Shown piece by piece: positions 5,609-6,687 of a stretch of DNA of 6,687 bases. The position numbers and the translations under genes were made by a program. The notes below the pieces were generated by a model. The model saw only the letters and a program-made list of their open reading frames with translations, searched no databases and was not told the origin of the DNA. The first letter of the stretch is position 1. Each line of letters starts with the position of its first letter. This DNA comes from Hyphomicrobiales bacterium (GTDB lineage: Bacteria > Pseudomonadota > Alphaproteobacteria > Rhizobiales > Aestuariivirgaceae): assembly GCA_012032065.1 (NCBI GenBank), contig JAAURV010000177.1:1-6687 (forward strand). Direction: 5' to 3'.

Positions 5609-5614
5609 AGGGGA
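5609..5614 (+). promoter_or_regulatory. Ribosome binding site of the subunit IV-like gene
   Basis: AGGGGA lies eight bases before the ATG at 5623. It supports this start over an in-frame GTG at 5548, which would place 25 unrelated residues in front of the M-A-D-H-S start seen in this family. Confidence 0.6.
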
Positions 5615-5622
5615 TTTACACA

Positions 5623-5937
5623 ATGGCGGACCATTCCACTCATTCCTCCAGCGGCCATCGAGGCGGCGTAGAGGACCATAACGAGACCTATGAAGGCTTC
5701 CTGATCGGTTCGGTGGCGTTGAGCCTGATCTGCGCGTTTACGCTGGTAGCGCTTTGCTCATTTGCTTTTGCGCACACGCTCAACGTGTTCGCCGGGTTCG
5801 TCGGGCTTATTCTTGGCGTCATCGCCGTTCTGATCGACGCGCGGGCGGGCGGCAAGAAATGGTACCTGTCTGGTGCGCTCCTGGTGATCTTCGGCCTGAT
5901 CACGGCGTCAACGTTTCCTGACCTCACGCGCCCATGA
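5623..5937 (+). CDS. aa3-type cytochrome c oxidase subunit IV-like membrane protein
   Basis: A 104-residue inner-membrane protein. A hydrophilic His-rich N-terminus (M-A-D-H-S-T-H) leads into H-N-E-T-Y-E-G-F-L (22-30). That motif, with the hydrophobic segment behind it, matches the small bacterial aa3-type cytochrome c oxidase subunit IV family found in alphaproteobacteria. Three membrane segments are visible, roughly residues 30-50, 54-72 and 82-98, more than the single helix of the shortest family members, so the name should be read as family-level. It would be an accessory component of the respiratory terminal oxidase, or a small membrane protein that shares the motif. Its stop overlaps the pntAA start as ATGA, linking it in expression to the transhydrogenase. 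I know this neighbourhood from Bradyrhizobium-type genomes. A role together with transhydrogenase is inference. Confidence 0.7.
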   Translation: MADHSTHSSSGHRGGVEDHNETYEGFLIGSVALSLICAFTLVALCSFAFAHTLNVFAGFVGLILGVIAVLIDARAGGKKWYLSGALLVIFGLITASTFPDLTRP

Positions 5938-6687
5938 AAATCGCGGTTCCGCGTGAAAGCCAGCCGGGCGAGGCGCGCGTCGCGGCCAGCCCCGATACGG
6001 TCAAGGCCTATGTCAAGAAGGGCATCGAAGTTGCGGTCGAACCCGGCGCGGGCGCGGGCGCGTTTATTGTCGATGAAGCCTACGCGGCCGCGGGCGCGAA
6101 GCTTTCCAAGGATGCGGTGAAAGACGCCGACATCGTTCTTGGCGTCCGGCGGCCTTCCGACAAAGTCTTGAAGGCGATGAAGAAGGGCGCGGTGCTCGCC
6201 GCCGGACTTGAGCCATACGGCGACAGGTCTGGTCTTGAAGCGATTGCCAAGTCCGGCGTCACGGCATTCGCCATGGAACTCATGCCGCGCATCACGCGCG
6301 CGCAGGCGATGGATGTTCTGTCCTCGCAGGCAAACCTCGCGGGTTACAAGGCGGTGATCGATGCGGCGGCGCATTTCGGCCGCGCCTTTCCGATGATGAT
6401 GACGGCGGCCGGCACGGTTCCGCCGGCCAAGGTGTTCATCATGGGTGTCGGCGTTGCGGGGCTTCAGGCGATCGCACCGCGCGCCGGTTGGGCGCCATCG
6501 TTTCCGCGACCGACGTGCGCAAGGCGACCGAGGAACAGGTGAAAAGCCTTGGCGCCAAATTTGTTTTTGCCGATGTGGCGGATGCGGCGACGTCCGGCGG
6601 TTATGCCAAGGAGCTTTCGGCGGAAGACAAGGCGAAGCAGGCGGCACTGGTGGCCGAACACGTGAAGGGGCAGGACATCGTCATCAC
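5934..6687 (+). CDS. pntA: Re/Si-specific NAD(P)(+) transhydrogenase subunit alpha, 5' part, one-base frameshift near 6476
   Basis: This is the NAD(H)-binding domain I subunit of proton-translocating transhydrogenase, which transfers hydride from NADH to NADP+ at the membrane; this subunit is the soluble part. It starts M-K-I-A-V-P-R-E and carries the RQD-loop residues R119, Q124, D127 and S130 in L-M-P-R-I-T-R-A-Q-A-M-D-V-L-S-S-Q, plus Y138, matching R127/Q132/D135/S138/Y146 of the Rhodospirillum rubrum enzyme. The dinucleotide-binding G-V-G-V-A-G-L-Q-A-I-A is at 172-182 or close to it. Immediately after, the frame breaks: the ATG frame runs to a stop at 6540-6542, but from 6479 another frame continues the family (A-R-R-L-G-A-I-V-S-A-T-D-V-R, later G-G-Y-A-K-E-L-S) to the window end. 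Adding one A before 6477 would restore A-T-A-R-R-L. A single missing base in an otherwise perfect core gene suggests a sequence error, but a real mutation is possible. There is no ribosome site; the start overlaps the upstream stop (ATGA). The 3' end lies outside the window. Confidence 0.9.

Noticed and set aside
5688..6647. Minus-strand open frame of 319 codons
   Set aside because: It is antisense to the subunit IV-like gene and pntAA, Arg/His/Pro rich, and without a recognisable domain or ribosome site.
1..6687. tRNA, rRNA, CRISPR array or riboswitch
   Set aside because: Reading the intergenic stretches gave no regular direct-repeat spacing, no tRNA-like arms with TTCGA-type loop in context, and no recognised riboswitch core.

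Overview
The window looks like a piece of an alphaproteobacterial chromosome, most likely Bradyrhizobium/Nitrobacter/Afipia-like (Nitrobacteraceae). This is inferred from gene content and moderately high GC: a PntAA-type transhydrogenase alpha subunit directly behind a small aa3-type cytochrome oxidase subunit IV-like membrane protein, an M3B oligoendopeptidase, and a periplasmic YHS-domain protein. I could not run a search, so the genus is not fixed.

Layout: (1) 1-173 holds no gene I can support. (2) 174-653 (minus) is a decayed IS5-family transposase in three fragments, separated by two frame-changing internal deletions; a probable IS end lies at about 671-682. (3) 738-1552 (plus) is a two-gene unit, a VOC/glyoxalase-fold protein and a GFA-domain zinc protein, overlapping as ATGA. 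(4) 1732-3510 (plus) is a complete M3-family oligoendopeptidase. (5) 3541-4371 (plus) is a pair of short stand-alone TIR-domain genes overlapping as GTGA; the first carries a frameshift. (6) 4383-4826 (minus) is an exported YHS-domain protein, convergent with the TIR pair. (7) 4992-5532 (plus) is a ParD/ParE-type toxin-antitoxin pair with a palindromic candidate operator upstream. (8) 5623-6687 (plus) is the subunit IV-like membrane protein, overlapping as ATGA the start of pntAA, which has a one-base frameshift and runs off the window.

Core metabolic genes (M3 peptidase, YHS protein, subunit IV-like protein, pntAA) therefore alternate with small accessory cassettes (IS relic, VOC-GFA, TIR-TIR, ParDE). 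The VOC-GFA, TIR and ParDE stretches look lower in GC by eye than the M3 and pntAA genes, which fits separate acquisition. The most interesting item is the TIR-TIR pair. Both partners keep the glutamate expected for a TIR NAD-hydrolysing site, neither has an attached sensor or effector domain, and no Thoeris-like ThsA lies beside them. Two otherwise good genes (first TIR, pntAA) carry frameshifts, so sequence error must be excluded before either is called a pseudogene.
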